Source: Nitrospira sp. (GTDB taxonomy: Bacteria > Nitrospirota > Nitrospiria > Nitrospirales > Nitrospiraceae). From it: 64,000 nucleotides of DNA. Below are positions 50,183 to 59,563 of this stretch, piece after piece. Position numbers and translations under genes: made by a program. Below the pieces are notes generated by a model that was not told the origin of the DNA, searched no databases, and was given only the letters and a program-made list of their open reading frames with translations. The DNA is taken from contig CP060499.1 in the NCBI GenBank assembly GCA_024760525.1, positions 1,612,001-1,676,000 on the forward strand. The letters run 5' to 3'. Each line of letters starts with the position of its first letter. Within the stretch, counting starts at the first letter, position 1.

Positions 50183-52259
50183 AACTCCCGAGCCATCCAT
50201 GCCCGTCATCGCCCTGCCGTGGACGCGAAGCGGGGATATCAACGCTCTGCTGTCGCGCGAATGGCTCGTGACGAACGGACTTGGGGGGTACTCGTCGACG
50301 ACGCTCATGCAGGTGGCCACACGCCGCTATCACGGCATATTTGTCCCGGATTTGCCGTCCCCCAGAGGCCGCACGATCGTCATTCCTCGCCTGGACGAGG
50401 AACTGCAGATAGGAACCGCTTCCGTATGTTTGAGCGGAGCCGAGTACGCAGACGGACATCTGGATGCCGACATTGTCGAGCATCTCACGAGCTTTCGCCG
50501 GGAGTGGCAAACGCCCACCTGGCAGTTTTCATTTCAAGGACGGGACTTGGTCAAGCGGATCGTCATGCCCTATGGGCAGAATACCGTGTATGTGGAATAT
50601 CGATTGGAAGCCGGAGAACCGGTCACTCTTCGTCTGCGGCCGTTCGTGACCTTTCGCATGCCCGACGCACCTCTCAGCGAGACGCGTAAGGCGCCGTTCC
50701 TCCTGACCATGGTCAGAGGACGATATGAGATGCCGCTTTGCGAAGGAGTGTCTCCATTGAAGCTTTGCCTGAGGCCGCAAGCGGGTGTATTTGTGGCCGA
50801 TGCTTCCGTCAGCCATGGCGTGTCGTATCGAGTGGATCGCGATCGAGGCTCCGCGCATGTCGAGGATCTGGAGAGTCCCGGATACTTCACCGTGCGGTTG
50901 AATCGGGATCATCCGATATCCTTCGTGGCAAGCATGGAAGCCTGGGAGAATCTTCAATACGATGCCGATGCCATATTTGCCGCCGAACGAGAGCGGCTGC
51001 ACAAACTCGTCGTTCAGGCAGACCGGCTTCCTGCCGACCGTCATGAAACGCTTCTGACGTTGGCGGCGGATCAGTTTATCGTGTTTCCCGGAAGCCGGAT
51101 GGAAGAGCACGCCTTGGCCCAGGCTTCCGGAGATGAAGCGCGGACGGTCATCGCAGGGTATCACTGGTTCACCGATTGGGGGCGGGACACGATGATCAGT
51201 CTGGAAGGGCTGACGCTGTGCACCGGCCGGCACCGAGAGGGCCGCGCGATTCTGCGCACCTTTGCGCGGTACATCAAGGCTGGGCTCATCCCCAATCTGT
51301 TCCCCGAAGGGGAGCGCACCGGACTGTATCACACGGCGGATGCCACCTTGTGGTTCTTCCACGCCCTCGATCGGTATTACGAGGTGACGGGTGACCGGGA
51401 TACCTTGATGGTGCTGTATCCGGCATTGAAAGAGGTGGTCGAGCATCATTTGAAGGGAACGCATTTTGGAATCGGTGTCGACGAGCGCGACGGCCTCTTG
51501 AAGGCCGGAGCGCAGGGTTACGCGCTGACCTGGATGGATGCCAAGGTAGAGGACTGGGTGGTCACACCACGCCGTGGCAAGCCGGTGGAGATACAGGCGT
51601 TGTGGTACAACGCGATTCGACTGATGGGGCGGTGGGCCGACGATCTGAGAGAGCGATCGGACCGCTGGGACGGGTTGGCGAAACACATTGAGGATTCGTT
51701 CAATGATCGTTTTTGGTACGCAACCGGTGGGTATTTATACGATGTCGTGGACGGTGAGGCGGGCGATGATGCGAGTCTCCGGCCTAATCAGGTGTTCACC
51801 ATGTCGCTTCGATATCCAATTCTGGAGAAAGCGAGATGGATGCCGGTCTTGACCGTCGTCCGTGAGAAATTGCTGACGCCGTTCGGACTCCGCAGTCTGG
51901 CGCCGGGTCACCGCGACTATAAGCCGATGTATTTCGGAGATCTGCGCGCGCGTGACGCGGCCTACCATCAAGGGACGGTATGGGCGTGGTTGATCGGCCA
52001 TTTCATCGATGCGTCGTTGAGGGCGGGTGTGGACCGGGCAGAGTGCCGGCGATTCTTGGACGCGTTTGACGTCTACTTGTTCGACGACGGGATGGGAACC
52101 GTGAGCGAGATATTCGATGCCGAGGCGCCCTTCGCCCCGCGTGGATGTGTCGCGCAGGCCTGGAGCGTGGCGGAGATTCTGCGGGCCTACCAGGTCACAC
52201 AATCTGCACATTCGAGCGGCAGAAACCGCGGCGAGATAGGTATGGGTAACAGGCCATGA
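50175..52259 (+). CDS. Amylo-alpha-1,6-glucosidase / glycogen debranching enzyme
   Basis: 694 residues from ATG 50175, overlapping the treZ stop. An N-terminal beta-sandwich domain (L-V-T-N-G-L-G-G-Y-S-S, R-R-Y-H-G) is followed by an (alpha/alpha)6 catalytic barrel with W-F-T-D-W-G-R-D-T-M, Y-H-T-A-D-A-T-L-W-F and a C-terminal G-T-V-W-A-W-L-I-G. This is the archaeal/bacterial GDE type. It would debranch glycogen, feeding maltodextrins to the trehalose route. Adjacent treZ supports a shared glycogen-to-trehalose role. Confidence 0.88.
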   Translation: MGETPEPSMPVIALPWTRSGDINALLSREWLVTNGLGGYSSTTLMQVATRRYHGIFVPDLPSPRGRTIVIPRLDEELQIGTASVCLSGAEYADGHLDADIVEHLTSFRREWQTPTWQFSFQGRDLVKRIVMPYGQNTVYVEYRLEAGEPVTLRLRPFVTFRMPDAPLSETRKAPFLLTMVRGRYEMPLCEGVSPLKLCLRPQAGVFVADASVSHGVSYRVDRDRGSAHVEDLESPGYFTVRLNRDHPISFVASMEAWENLQYDADAIFAAERERLHKLVVQADRLPADRHETLLTLAADQFIVFPGSRMEEHALAQASGDEARTVIAGYHWFTDWGRDTMISLEGLTLCTGRHREGRAILRTFARYIKAGLIPNLFPEGERTGLYHTADATLWFFHALDRYYEVTGDRDTLMVLYPALKEVVEHHLKGTHFGIGVDERDGLLKAGAQGYALTWMDAKVEDWVVTPRRGKPVEIQALWYNAIRLMGRWADDLRERSDRWDGLAKHIEDSFNDRFWYATGGYLYDVVDGEAGDDASLRPNQVFTMSLRYPILEKARWMPVLTVVREKLLTPFGLRSLAPGHRDYKPMYFGDLRARDAAYHQGTVWAWLIGHFIDASLRAGVDRAECRRFLDAFDVYLFDDGMGTVSEIFDAEAPFAPRGCVAQAWSVAEILRAYQVTQSAHSSGRNRGEIGMGNRP

Positions 52260-52415
52260 CGGTTACGGTTGCGGATATCTTGGTGGAACGCCTCCTTGAA
52301 TTGGAACGTGGACACGATCTTCGCGTTGCCGGGAGATGGAATCAACGACCTGTATGCGCTACGGACGCATCAGCAATCCATCCGGTTGATTCAGGTTCGT
52401 CATGAGGAAGCATGA
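52256..52415 (+). pseudogene. N-terminal relic of a thiamine-pyrophosphate enzyme (pyruvate oxidase type)
   Basis: ATG 52256 overlaps the preceding stop (ATGA). One frame reads V-A-D-I-L-V-E-R-L-L-E; after a one-base insertion a second frame continues W-N-V-D-T-I-F-A-L-P-G-D-G-I-N-D-L, then L-I-Q-V-R-H-E-E-A and a stop. This is the start of the TPP-binding domain of pyruvate oxidase/acetolactate synthase-like enzymes; the remaining 500 or so residues are gone. It may once have been the third gene of the treZ operon. Confidence 0.65.
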
Positions 52416-52645
52416 CCTAAGACCACGACGCCATGCCGATGTCTATCCGAAGCACTCATGCAGAATGTCCATGTTCAGACAGATTGTCCGTGGTTATGGT
52501 GAAATATGCGCACTGTTGTCGTAGTGACCGGTCATTGTTCTGAGGAAATGTCATCTGGGCTCAATAGAAGCTGAGCGGCAGGCTTTGTGCACACCTTAGT
52601 GTGAACAGCGTCCCTCATATCGAGGGAAGAAGGTGAGGAAATCTT

Positions 52646-53254
52646 ATGCAGTTTGCTAACAACATTCAGGCCATTCGGGACCGGGCACGTAAGCATATCG
52701 AAGAAGGGTCCATGACCGAAGGGTATGGGTTGGATCGAGAGCAGGCCATCAAAGTGTTGAACGATGCGCTGGCCACCGAGTACATGTGTGTGCTTCGTTA
52801 TCGATTCCACTATTTCATGGCCACCGGCATCAATTCTTCCGCAGTCAAGGACGAATTCTTGGAGCATGCCCAGGAGGAGCAGGCCCATGCCGATGAACTC
52901 GCGGAGCGAATCAAGCAGTTGGGAGGCAAGCCGGAACTTCATCCTTCCGTGATTGCGGAACGCAGCCACAGCGAATATCGGGAAGGCACCTCATTGGCCG
53001 ATATGATCCGTGAGGATCTGATCGCCGAGCGCATTGCCATCGAGAGCTATAGGGAGATGGTGCGGTACTTCGGCGACAAGGATCCCACTTCCCGAGTCAT
53101 GTTGGAAGGCATTCTGGCCAAAGAAGAAGAGCATGCGGATGAAATGGCGGACCTGCTGTTCGCCGTGCAGCCGGATACGAACCGGAATTCGCACCAGCTG
53201 TACTTTGGTGATGAGGTTCCGGAAAAAGCCAAGCAAACTAAGGTTAAGTCCTGA
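52646..53254 (+). CDS. Ferritin-like / bacterioferritin-type protein
   Basis: 202 residues. A four-helix di-iron domain covers about 35-165 with A-T-E-Y-M-C-V, E-E-Q-A-H-A-D-E-L, E-D-L-I-A-E-R-I-A-I-E and E-E-E-H-A-D-E-M, providing the Glu/His ferroxidase ligands. The N-terminus is helical and the tail basic. It may store iron or protect DNA during oxidative stress. A GAAGGTGAGGAA sequence lies upstream of the ATG. Monocistronic. Confidence 0.82.
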   Translation: MQFANNIQAIRDRARKHIEEGSMTEGYGLDREQAIKVLNDALATEYMCVLRYRFHYFMATGINSSAVKDEFLEHAQEEQAHADELAERIKQLGGKPELHPSVIAERSHSEYREGTSLADMIREDLIAERIAIESYREMVRYFGDKDPTSRVMLEGILAKEEEHADEMADLLFAVQPDTNRNSHQLYFGDEVPEKAKQTKVKS

Positions 53255-53776
53255 CGGGGCGCAACAGGTCAATTTGCGCACGGGAGAGAAATTCTTAATA
53301 GCGGAAATTGAATGGGAACAACTGGGTCAGAAAGCCTGGCCATCAAGGAACGAGTGAAGCCAAAATCTTCACGTAAGCAACAAAAGACCGCATAGACGAC
53401 TCTCAAGGCAAGCCTGGGCGCGCGCTATAAGGGCCGCGCCCCGTAAAAGATCAGGCGACCAATCTCGATCTCTCCCAGACTGGAACGCAATAAGATTTGC
53501 CAAGCCCGCGAATCATTCCGTCGGATATCCGCTACAGACTCCTCATCGACAAGTTGAGCACCTCACAGATCGGGCGATGCGCGCTTATCAACACATCTGG
53601 GGAACATGCTAGTCGTCAGCGGCACGCCATTGAGGGATAGATAAAACACTCACGGTAGTTGTTGATCGGCGCATATAAGCGTTGTCGTTGTGTGGGAATC
53701 TTCGAAGAATCCCAATGAGGATCTTGAGTCGACAGGGAAACGGCGTGATTGAACAAACGAGAACTGGAGACCAAGC
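53255..53776. other. Intergenic region with a near-palindrome
   Basis: About 520 bases with no convincing gene (a 27-codon basic frame near 53311 lacks a ribosome-binding site). GGCGCG...CGCGCC near 53416-53440 can form a hairpin after the ferritin-like gene. A symmetrical site lies at 53693-53714. Confidence 0.4.
53693..53714. promoter_or_regulatory. Near-perfect 22-bp palindrome upstream of the esterase gene
   Basis: TGGGA, TCTTCGAAGA and TCCCA are symmetrical about the centre, with one mismatched pair. It lies 63 bases before the lipoprotein esterase start and is a good candidate operator for the run 53777-57380. Confidence 0.4.
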
Positions 53777-54952
53777 ATGAGGCAATCAATTCTTCATATG
53801 GCCCTTTTGTTCGGCCTGCAGGCCCTTATGGGCTGTCAAACGTCACAAACGGAAACCTACGGCGGCGGCTATCGCAAGGTCGAGACGCCTCCGGCCAAGG
53901 AAGTGAGGCAGGAGATGGCGGCCACGAAAGCACGAGCCGATAAAGATATGGCCGTGGTACTCACGGAGCTTCAAGGGTTGAACCCCAAACACATCGCTTC
54001 GCTGTCGGCGGAGGATGCTCGAGCGCAACCGACGCCGGCGGATGCCGTCGCAGCGTTGCTGCGCGAACGGAATCGGGAGACGGTGCCTAGAGCGGTCGGA
54101 AAGACCAACAACCGGACGATTCCTGGCCCCGGCGGTGCGCTGCCGATCCGCATCTACACACCGGAAGGACGAGGTCCCTTTCCCGTCATTGTGTATTTTC
54201 ATGGGGGAGGGTGGGTGATCGCCACGATTGACACCTACGACTCTTCGGCATGGGCCCTTGCGAAGACTGCGCGTGCCATTGTGGTCTCGGTCGAATATCG
54301 TAAAGCTCCGGAGCATAAGTTTCCGGCGGCTCATGAGGATGCCTACGCAGCCTATCAATGGGTGCTGCGCAACGCCGAAAGCTTTGGTGGAGATCCGGCG
54401 ATGGTGGCTGTGGCCGGTGAAAGCGCCGGCGGCAATCTGGCGGCTGCGGTATGTCTGATGGCGCGCGGGCGTGGAGAGCTCCTGCCGGTGCACCAGGCGC
54501 TCATCTACCCTGTAACCGGGTATGACCTGAATACCCCGTCCTATCAAGAAAATGCTCAAGCTAAACCGTTGGACAAGTCGATGATGGTCTGGTTCTTCGA
54601 AAAATACTTAAACAACCCGAGCGATGGCAGAAATCCATGGATTGATCTCGTGAATGTCCAGGATCTGAAAGGGCTGCCGCCGGCCACCATCATCACGGCA
54701 GAAATCGACCCACTGCGGTCGGAGGGAGAACGGTATGCCGAGCGCCTGCTCCAAGCGGGCGTCCCCGTGACCTATCATAATTACGAAGGAGTCACGCACG
54801 AATTTTTCGGGATGGGAGCAGTGGTGAGCGATGCCAAGAAGGCCGTGCGATTGGTTGCGAGGGATATGAACGGGTCGTTCGACGATCCTGTTTTGGGCCG
54901 TTATGACGACCGCTCAGGGCGCCCAGTACCAGTAGAACCGCTTCAGGAGTAG
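53777..54952 (+). CDS. Lipoprotein alpha/beta-hydrolase (HSL-type esterase)
   Basis: 391 residues. A lipoprotein signal ends in the lipobox M-G-C. After a charged helical stretch comes an HSL-family domain: oxyanion-hole H-G-G-G-W (about 150), nucleophile G-E-S-A-G-G, acid in A-E-I-D-P-L-R and histidine in V-T-H-E-F-F. Hormone-sensitive-lipase-type enzymes cleave short-chain esters; a lipid-anchored, outward-facing form is less usual. It precedes a DUF4142 gene by 48 bases. Confidence 0.85.
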   Translation: MRQSILHMALLFGLQALMGCQTSQTETYGGGYRKVETPPAKEVRQEMAATKARADKDMAVVLTELQGLNPKHIASLSAEDARAQPTPADAVAALLRERNRETVPRAVGKTNNRTIPGPGGALPIRIYTPEGRGPFPVIVYFHGGGWVIATIDTYDSSAWALAKTARAIVVSVEYRKAPEHKFPAAHEDAYAAYQWVLRNAESFGGDPAMVAVAGESAGGNLAAAVCLMARGRGELLPVHQALIYPVTGYDLNTPSYQENAQAKPLDKSMMVWFFEKYLNNPSDGRNPWIDLVNVQDLKGLPPATIITAEIDPLRSEGERYAERLLQAGVPVTYHNYEGVTHEFFGMGAVVSDAKKAVRLVARDMNGSFDDPVLGRYDDRSGRPVPVEPLQE

Positions 54953-55000
54953 AGCGCATCGGCGATATGAGCGGTGCGTACATTAACAAAGGGTAATTCT

Positions 55001-55531
55001 ATGCTGCGATTCGTTTCGATGTATCTCGCCATGCTTGCAGCGGTGGCAAGTTTCGCTTCAAATGATGCGTTCGGAGGAACACCAGAAGCACGAGCAAACG
55101 CTCAGTCATTTCTGAACAAAGCGGCGGAAAAACACCAGATCGAAATATCCCTGGGCCAACTTGCGGCTCAACGCGCGACGAACGAGCGTGTCAAGGAATT
55201 CGGACAGCAAATGGTCGATGACCACAAGAAGGCCGGTCAGCAAGTCGAACAACTGGCTATGAAGGACGGCGTGCAGCTCTCCGCCGGAGTCAATCAGGAA
55301 CACAAGCAGCGGGTGAACGAGTTATCTCAACTCGCCGGTCATGCCTTCGATCGCGCCTACATGAACTATATTCTGCAGAACCATGAGACGACTCTGGAGG
55401 AGTTCCAGCGCGAGGCAAAGACGGCACAAGACCAAGACATCAAGCAGTGGATCATCTCGATTGTGCCGATTTTGAAGGCCCATCGGGAAAAGGCGCGACA
55501 AGTGAAATATTCACTGCAGACGAATCCTTAA
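55001..55531 (+). CDS. Exported DUF4142 protein, copy 2
   Basis: 176 residues from ATG 55001 (AAAGGG upstream). A signal peptide (about 1-26) is followed by the DUF4142 helical domain: F-L-N-K-A-A-E-K-H-Q-I-E-I-S-L-G-Q, F-G-Q-Q-M-V-D-D-H-K-K-A, A-Y-M-N-Y-I-L-Q-N-H. Clear paralogue of 27433-27975. It sits between an outer-envelope esterase and a diheme cytochrome, fitting a periplasmic stress role. Confidence 0.85.
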   Translation: MLRFVSMYLAMLAAVASFASNDAFGGTPEARANAQSFLNKAAEKHQIEISLGQLAAQRATNERVKEFGQQMVDDHKKAGQQVEQLAMKDGVQLSAGVNQEHKQRVNELSQLAGHAFDRAYMNYILQNHETTLEEFQREAKTAQDQDIKQWIISIVPILKAHREKARQVKYSLQTNP

Positions 55532-55557
55532 CCCTTGCAACCGGTGGAGATGAACGT

Positions 55558-57015
55558 ATGAAACGCGGACCCAGTCATACAACGGTGTCATTCGGAGCAG
55601 CCTTGGTTCTCACGGCTGCTGTTGCGGCACTGCTCGTTCGTTCCGGCCATGCACAGATCTCGCCCGATGGGCGGCATCAGATGAGCCAAGACACATCTAT
55701 CGAGCAGACAAAAGCCAAGGGCTTTGACGGAGTGGATTTTTATTACGACGTGTTCGGCGCTCCGCCGGGGCAAGACCCGCAGAAGATGGCCGAACAGGTC
55801 ATGAAGAAAGACATTGCGGAAAAGCCGGAGGTCACGACCAAACAACGGAAACTGTTGGAAGAGCGATACGATCTGTCGTGTAAGCGCATGTCCGGCCAGA
55901 CGATGACAAAAGGAAAACCGCAACCAGTCGGACCTGTCGTCAAATTGCCCTCGAGTGTCACGTGGGAATCTTTGGGTCGCTCATCGGCCGAGGACATCAA
56001 GCGTCGGCATCTCTTTCCCGCAGGGTTCGATCGCTTACCCCACCCGAAACATGCGGTGGGGGGGCAGGTTTTCCCCCAAGTACAAGTCAAACAATTCCCC
56101 AGACTGGAACGGGTCGACGTTGACTTTGATTTGCCCGAATGTTGGCTCCCTGAATTTCCGCCGCCGATTTTTCTGACGACGCACCCTGAGCTTGGCGACG
56201 TCTCGCAGGGGGAGGTGTTGAATGCCGATAATTTCGATCGTCTGTTTCGGGGCTTGGTCACACACACGCAACTGGACGGACTGCGCTTGCTCGTGACCCA
56301 GTTTCCACAGGAGGAATTCAATCTCACGCACGATCGAAAGACGGCGAACCCGAGCCTTGGAGTCACCTGCTTGGATTGCCACGTCAACTTCCATACCACC
56401 GGACAATTCCATTTGAATCCGGACACACGACCGCAGATGCAGCGGTTCCGGCTCGACACTACCAGCCTGCGTGGAATGTACAACCAGCAGATTCACGGCT
56501 CGAAACGAGCCATCCGATCTCTAGAGGACTTTACCGAATTTGAGCAGCGCACGGCCTATTTCAACGGTGATCCGATTCGTGCCATGAAAAAGGGGATCAA
56601 CATGATCGATCGTCTGCAGGTCGCGCACATGGGTCAGATGCAAAGTATCATCGATTTCCCTCCGGCGCCGCATCTGGATCCTATGACCGGACGATTGGAT
56701 CGAACGCAGGCGACTCAACTGGAAGCGCGCGGCGAAGATCTATTTTTTGGAAAAGCCAAATGTGCGGCCTGTCACATGCCGCCTTCCTATGCGGATCATC
56801 AAATGCACGATCTGCATCTTGAACGGTTCGGCGCGTTAGCCGATGGACCCATCAAAACGTTCGTGTTGCGAGGGATTAAGGACTCGCCGCCGTATCTACA
56901 TGACGGCCGATTGCCGACATTGGAAGATACGGTGGAGTTCTTCAACGTCGTCGGGAGCCTTCAACTCGACCAAGAGGAGAAGAAGGCGCTGGCGGCATTT
57001 TTACGGGCGCTATAA
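55558..57015 (+). CDS. Exported diheme cytochrome c (cytochrome c peroxidase-like)
   Basis: 485 residues from ATG 55558 with GGAGA upstream. Signal peptide (about 1-32). Two c-type heme motifs: C-L-D-C-H at residue 271 and C-A-A-C-H at residue 402. The C-terminal V-L-R-G-I-K-D-S-P-P-Y-L-H-D-G-R-L-P-T-L segment is the hallmark of the MauG/cytochrome c peroxidase superfamily. It would act in the periplasm, on peroxide or as an electron carrier. The N-terminal 250 residues are longer than in classical peroxidases. Confidence 0.85.
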   Translation: MKRGPSHTTVSFGAALVLTAAVAALLVRSGHAQISPDGRHQMSQDTSIEQTKAKGFDGVDFYYDVFGAPPGQDPQKMAEQVMKKDIAEKPEVTTKQRKLLEERYDLSCKRMSGQTMTKGKPQPVGPVVKLPSSVTWESLGRSSAEDIKRRHLFPAGFDRLPHPKHAVGGQVFPQVQVKQFPRLERVDVDFDLPECWLPEFPPPIFLTTHPELGDVSQGEVLNADNFDRLFRGLVTHTQLDGLRLLVTQFPQEEFNLTHDRKTANPSLGVTCLDCHVNFHTTGQFHLNPDTRPQMQRFRLDTTSLRGMYNQQIHGSKRAIRSLEDFTEFEQRTAYFNGDPIRAMKKGINMIDRLQVAHMGQMQSIIDFPPAPHLDPMTGRLDRTQATQLEARGEDLFFGKAKCAACHMPPSYADHQMHDLHLERFGALADGPIKTFVLRGIKDSPPYLHDGRLPTLEDTVEFFNVVGSLQLDQEEKKALAAFLRAL

Positions 57016-57029
57016 AGGTCGGAATTGTC

Positions 57030-57380
57030 ATGAGCATGACTCCTACAACCCTCGCAATAGGATTATCGGCTTGGTTGGTGGTGTTCGCAGTTTCACCTGG
57101 AGCAGCCGAGACCTCGCTTCCCACCGCCGGCAAACAGACGGAGAAATCTGGGTTAACCAATACACCGGCCGGAGGTACACTGCCTGGGGGTACACTTCCG
57201 GGTGGAACAGTTCCTGGAGGGACCGTTCCAGGGGGGACACTCCCCGGTGGAACGGTTCCGGGTGGGACCGTTCCAGGGGGGACCTTGCCCGGCGGGACGG
57301 TGCCCGGCGGCACGCTTCCGGGCGGCCCTGTCCCTGGTGGTACCGTGCCGAGCAAGAAGCTGCCTGGTGAAGGAGGGTAG
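57030..57380 (+). CDS. Exported G-G-T-[LV]-P repeat protein
   Basis: 116 residues. A signal peptide (about 1-25, ending G-A-A) and a short linker are followed by about 12 tandem pentapeptides of the form G-G-T-L/V-P between 57171 and 57350, with one variant G-G-P-V-P, then a basic tail. Bases repeat with a 15-bp period and synonymous differences, so the array is old rather than a recent slippage product. Pro-Gly arrays of this kind suggest an extended, elastin-like surface or matrix segment. Last gene of the run from 53777. Confidence 0.65.
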   Translation: MSMTPTTLAIGLSAWLVVFAVSPGAAETSLPTAGKQTEKSGLTNTPAGGTLPGGTLPGGTVPGGTVPGGTLPGGTVPGGTVPGGTLPGGTVPGGTLPGGPVPGGTVPSKKLPGEGG

Positions 57381-57427
57381 ACCGGCGCGAGACTTACGAG
57401 CGATTCGGGCCGGTCACGCGAAGAGGG

Positions 57428-59563
57428 TTAACGCGTCTTATGCAGCCGTAGCACGGCGATGGAACGAGCATTGAGGTCATACGTTTTGCCGCCTCGCAAT
57501 TGCCTGTGATCATCCAATGATTCCGGATCACTCGTATCGAGAATTCTTTCCCATCGAACACCACGCTGATGCGCGGGGAGGACGAACGGGAGCTGTTCGT
57601 GGTGGGCATTGAACAGCAGCAGTAAGGTATCGCCGTGGATAGGCCGTCCTTTGTAGTCCTTCTCATGGATGGCATCACCCGACAGGCGTACGCCGAGGGA
57701 GCGGGCGTGCGCATCTTGCCAATCTTGGTCCGTCATCTCATGGCCGTCCGGTCGGAACCAGGCGATGTCTTTGATTTCCGATCCACGGATACGCCGTCCT
57801 TGGAAAAACTGACGTCGGCGCAGCACGGGCTGTTCGCGCCGTAATCGAATCAGTCGCTGGACAAACGCCAACAGCTGACGATCCCGGTCTTTCACGTCCC
57901 AGTCGAACCAGCTGGTCTCATTGTCCTGACAGTAGGCATTATTGTTCCCTCCCTGCGTGCGGCCGAGCTCATCGCCGCCGCACAGCATGGGGACACCCTG
58001 GGAGAAGAGCAGTGTCGTGAGGAAGTTGCGCTTCTGCTGTTCGCGCAAGGCCATGATAGCCGGATCATTGGTCGGGCCCTCCACGCCGCAGTTCCAGCTT
58101 TGGTTATTGTCGGTTCCGTCCCGGTTCTCTTCCCCGTTCGCCTCATTGTGCTTTTCGTTGTATGACACGAGATCGTTGAGCGTGAAGCCGTCATGGGCGG
58201 TCACGAAGTTGATGCTCGCGTACGGCCGTTTGCCGCTGCGTTCGTACAGGTCGCTGCTGCCTGAAAGCCGGTAGCCCAATTCGGACACTTGTCCGCCGTC
58301 GCCCTTCCAATAACGGCGGATGGTATCACGGTACTTGTCGTTCCATTCGGCCCAGCCCAAAGGGAAGTTTCCGACCTGATACCCACCTGAGGCCAAATCC
58401 CATGGCTCGGCGATCAGCTTGACACGGGAGAGGACCGGATCTTGATGAATGATGTCGAAGAACGCACCCAAACGGTTCACGTCATGCAGCTCTCGCGCGA
58501 GGGTAGACGCAAGATCGAAGCGAAACCCGTCGACGTGCATCTCTTCGACCCAGTAGCGCAGGCTATCCATGATGAGCTGGAGCACGCGCGGGTGGTTCAT
58601 GTTGAGTGTATTGCCGCATCCGGTGTAGTCCATGTAGTAGCGTTTGTCGTTGTCCACCAGACGATAGTAGGCGGCGTTGTCGATGCCCCGGAAGCACAGT
58701 GTCGGGCCCAGCTGATTGCCTTCCGCGGTATGGTTGTAGACCACGTCAAGAATGACTTCGATGCCCTCGCTGTGCAGGGTCTTCACCATCGTCTTGAATT
58801 CGCGCACCTGCTCCCCGCGCTTTTGGGAATGCGCGTACCGGATGTCAGGCGCGAAAAACCCGATCGAATTGTAGCCCCAATAGTTCGTGAGTCCGCGATC
58901 GTGCAGATGCTGATCGCGAACAAAGTGATGAACGGGCAGCAACTCGACGGCGGTCACGCCGAGGGTTTTGAGATGATCCAGGACAGCGGGTGAGGTCATG
59001 CCCAGATACGTCCCGCGCAGGGCCTCCGGGACCTCCGGATGACGGGCGGTCAGTCCCTTGACGTGCACCTCATAGATCACCGTCTCATCCCAGGGAGTGC
59101 AGAGCAGCTTGTCGGCCCCCCACGTGAACGAGGAATCGACCGCGACACTCTTGGGGATAAACTCGGCATCGTCTCGATCGTCCATCGACAAGTCGGCTTG
59201 CGGGTCGCCGATTCGATAGCCGAACATACGCCCTTCGGACCACTGCACGTTACCCGCCACCGCTTTGGCGTAAGGGTCGATGAGCAGTTTCGCGGGGTTG
59301 AAACGATGCCCTTGCTTGGGATCATAGGGGCCATGAACGCGATACCCGTAATGCTGTCCGGGAAAAATCTCCGGCATGTAAATGTGCCATACCTGGTTGG
59401 TCTGCTCTTCGATCGGGATACAAACGGAGGGTTTGGGATCATCCGCACGGTCGAATAGACAGAGCTCGACCTTCGTCGCATTCTCAGAAAACAGGGCAAA
59501 GTTGATTCCCTGACCGTCCCAATTGGCGCCTAATGGGAATGGCGTTCCGGACCATGTACGCAT
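57428..59563 (-). CDS. glgX: Glycogen debranching enzyme GlgX / isoamylase type
   Basis: 711 residues. Hydrolyses alpha-1,6 branches of glycogen. N-terminal CBM48 domain (P-F-P-L-G-A-N-W-D-G-Q-G-I-N-F-A-L-F-S), then a GH13 barrel with D-V-V-Y-N-H-T, nucleophile in G-F-R-F-D-L-A, acid in L-I-A-E-P-W-D and V-T-A-H-D-G-F-T-L-N-D. The start is ATG 59563 with AGAGG eight bases upstream. With treZ and the debranching enzyme at 50175 it forms a glycogen/trehalose group, though transcribed in the opposite direction. Confidence 0.92.
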   Translation of the reverse strand: MRTWSGTPFPLGANWDGQGINFALFSENATKVELCLFDRADDPKPSVCIPIEEQTNQVWHIYMPEIFPGQHYGYRVHGPYDPKQGHRFNPAKLLIDPYAKAVAGNVQWSEGRMFGYRIGDPQADLSMDDRDDAEFIPKSVAVDSSFTWGADKLLCTPWDETVIYEVHVKGLTARHPEVPEALRGTYLGMTSPAVLDHLKTLGVTAVELLPVHHFVRDQHLHDRGLTNYWGYNSIGFFAPDIRYAHSQKRGEQVREFKTMVKTLHSEGIEVILDVVYNHTAEGNQLGPTLCFRGIDNAAYYRLVDNDKRYYMDYTGCGNTLNMNHPRVLQLIMDSLRYWVEEMHVDGFRFDLASTLARELHDVNRLGAFFDIIHQDPVLSRVKLIAEPWDLASGGYQVGNFPLGWAEWNDKYRDTIRRYWKGDGGQVSELGYRLSGSSDLYERSGKRPYASINFVTAHDGFTLNDLVSYNEKHNEANGEENRDGTDNNQSWNCGVEGPTNDPAIMALREQQKRNFLTTLLFSQGVPMLCGGDELGRTQGGNNNAYCQDNETSWFDWDVKDRDRQLLAFVQRLIRLRREQPVLRRRQFFQGRRIRGSEIKDIAWFRPDGHEMTDQDWQDAHARSLGVRLSGDAIHEKDYKGRPIHGDTLLLLFNAHHEQLPFVLPAHQRGVRWERILDTSDPESLDDHRQLRGGKTYDLNARSIAVLRLHKTR

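Noticed and set aside
50529..51686. 385-codon open frame antisense to the debranching enzyme
   Set aside because: Shadow of a conserved gene; the sense strand has catalytic motifs.
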